This document shows positions 63,870 to 64,000 of a stretch of 64,000 nt of DNA, one piece after another (the first letter of the stretch is position 1; each line of letters begins with the position of its first letter). The translations under genes were made by a program, and so were the position numbers. The notes under the pieces are model-generated. The model worked only from the letters and a program-made list of their open reading frames with translations, made no database searches and was not told the DNA's origin. This DNA is from Atrichornis clamosus (taxonomy: Eukaryota > Chordata > Aves > Passeriformes > Menuridae). The DNA lies in NCBI GenBank assembly GCA_013400975.1, contig WBMZ01000213.1, forward strand, positions 186,001-250,000. The letters are read 5' to 3'.

Positions 63870-64000
63870 CATGCCATAGACCAGGTTTTTATTCTTGGCT
63901 CTGTCAGTAGCCTGCTAGCAATGCTGGGCACTCACCTTAGCTCTCTGCACCTCAGTTATCTCATCTGTAAGGGAGGGGTAAGGCTACTGTGTACACTTAG
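63870..64000 (+). mobile_element. MIR-type SINE, runs off the window
   Basis: The core and 3' side of a MIR are visible. TTGGCTCTGTCAGTAGCCTGCTAG corresponds to the GGCTCTGCCACTTACTAGC block. GGGCACTCACCTTAG matches the GGGCAAGTCACTTAAC block. CTCTCTGCACCTCAGTTATCTCATCTGTAAGGG matches the strongly conserved CTCTGTGCCTCAGTTTCCTCATCTGTAAAATGGG segment. The element continues past the right edge. MIRs are ancient tRNA-derived SINEs mobilised by L2, and such copies are rare and old in birds. Confidence 0.85.

Noticed and set aside
1..64000. CRISPR arrays, operons, phage or plasmid-type systems
   Set aside because: No spaced direct repeats, no dense gene organisation and no ribosome-binding patterns; the LINE and microsatellite content is that of a vertebrate nuclear genome.

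Overview
This is AT-rich vertebrate nuclear DNA, most probably from a bird. The main evidence is several 5'-truncated CR1 LINE retrotransposons whose 3' halves and reverse-transcriptase C-terminal reading frame have the form typical of avian genomes. Microsatellites, a faint MIR-type SINE and long single-copy non-coding stretches fit the same picture. I found no complete protein-coding gene, no convincing exon chain and no tRNA, rRNA or CRISPR array. Nearly all open frames look like chance, microsatellite translation or CR1 remnants. The window reads as an intergenic region, gene desert or very large intron.

Layout. 1-0.6 kb: a CTTCT pentanucleotide tract interrupted by a 120-N assembly gap. 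0.6-11.4 kb: mostly single-copy sequence with a GAAA microsatellite near 4.0-4.1 kb, a perfect alternating purine-pyrimidine tract at 4.6 kb and a possible ancient retroposon fragment near 2.05 kb. 11.4-28.5 kb: the repeat-bearing third. It holds CR1 fragments at 11.42-11.62 (+), 17.60-18.05 (+), 21.63-22.17 (-), 25.20-25.32 (+) and 27.94-28.54 kb (-), plus a badly decayed non-CR1 reverse-transcriptase fragment at about 16.1-16.4 kb. 28.5-56.8 kb: about 28 kb with no recognisable CR1 or other LINE (one possible short ancient repeat near 43.1 kb), containing many stretches that resemble conserved non-coding elements: mixed complexity, few homopolymers, many TAAT, octamer, TGACAG and PBX-like motifs. 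56.8-57.13 kb: an old CR1 fragment (-). 57-63.87 kb: featureless single-copy sequence. 63.87-64 kb: a MIR-type SINE running off the right edge.

No genes here act together. The most informative reading is regulatory: the repeat-poor centre carries dense, ordered transcription-factor-like motifs, as expected of distal enhancers of a developmental gene outside the window. That is inference from sequence texture and motif spacing; a cross-species alignment would decide it. No previously undescribed gene system could be supported.
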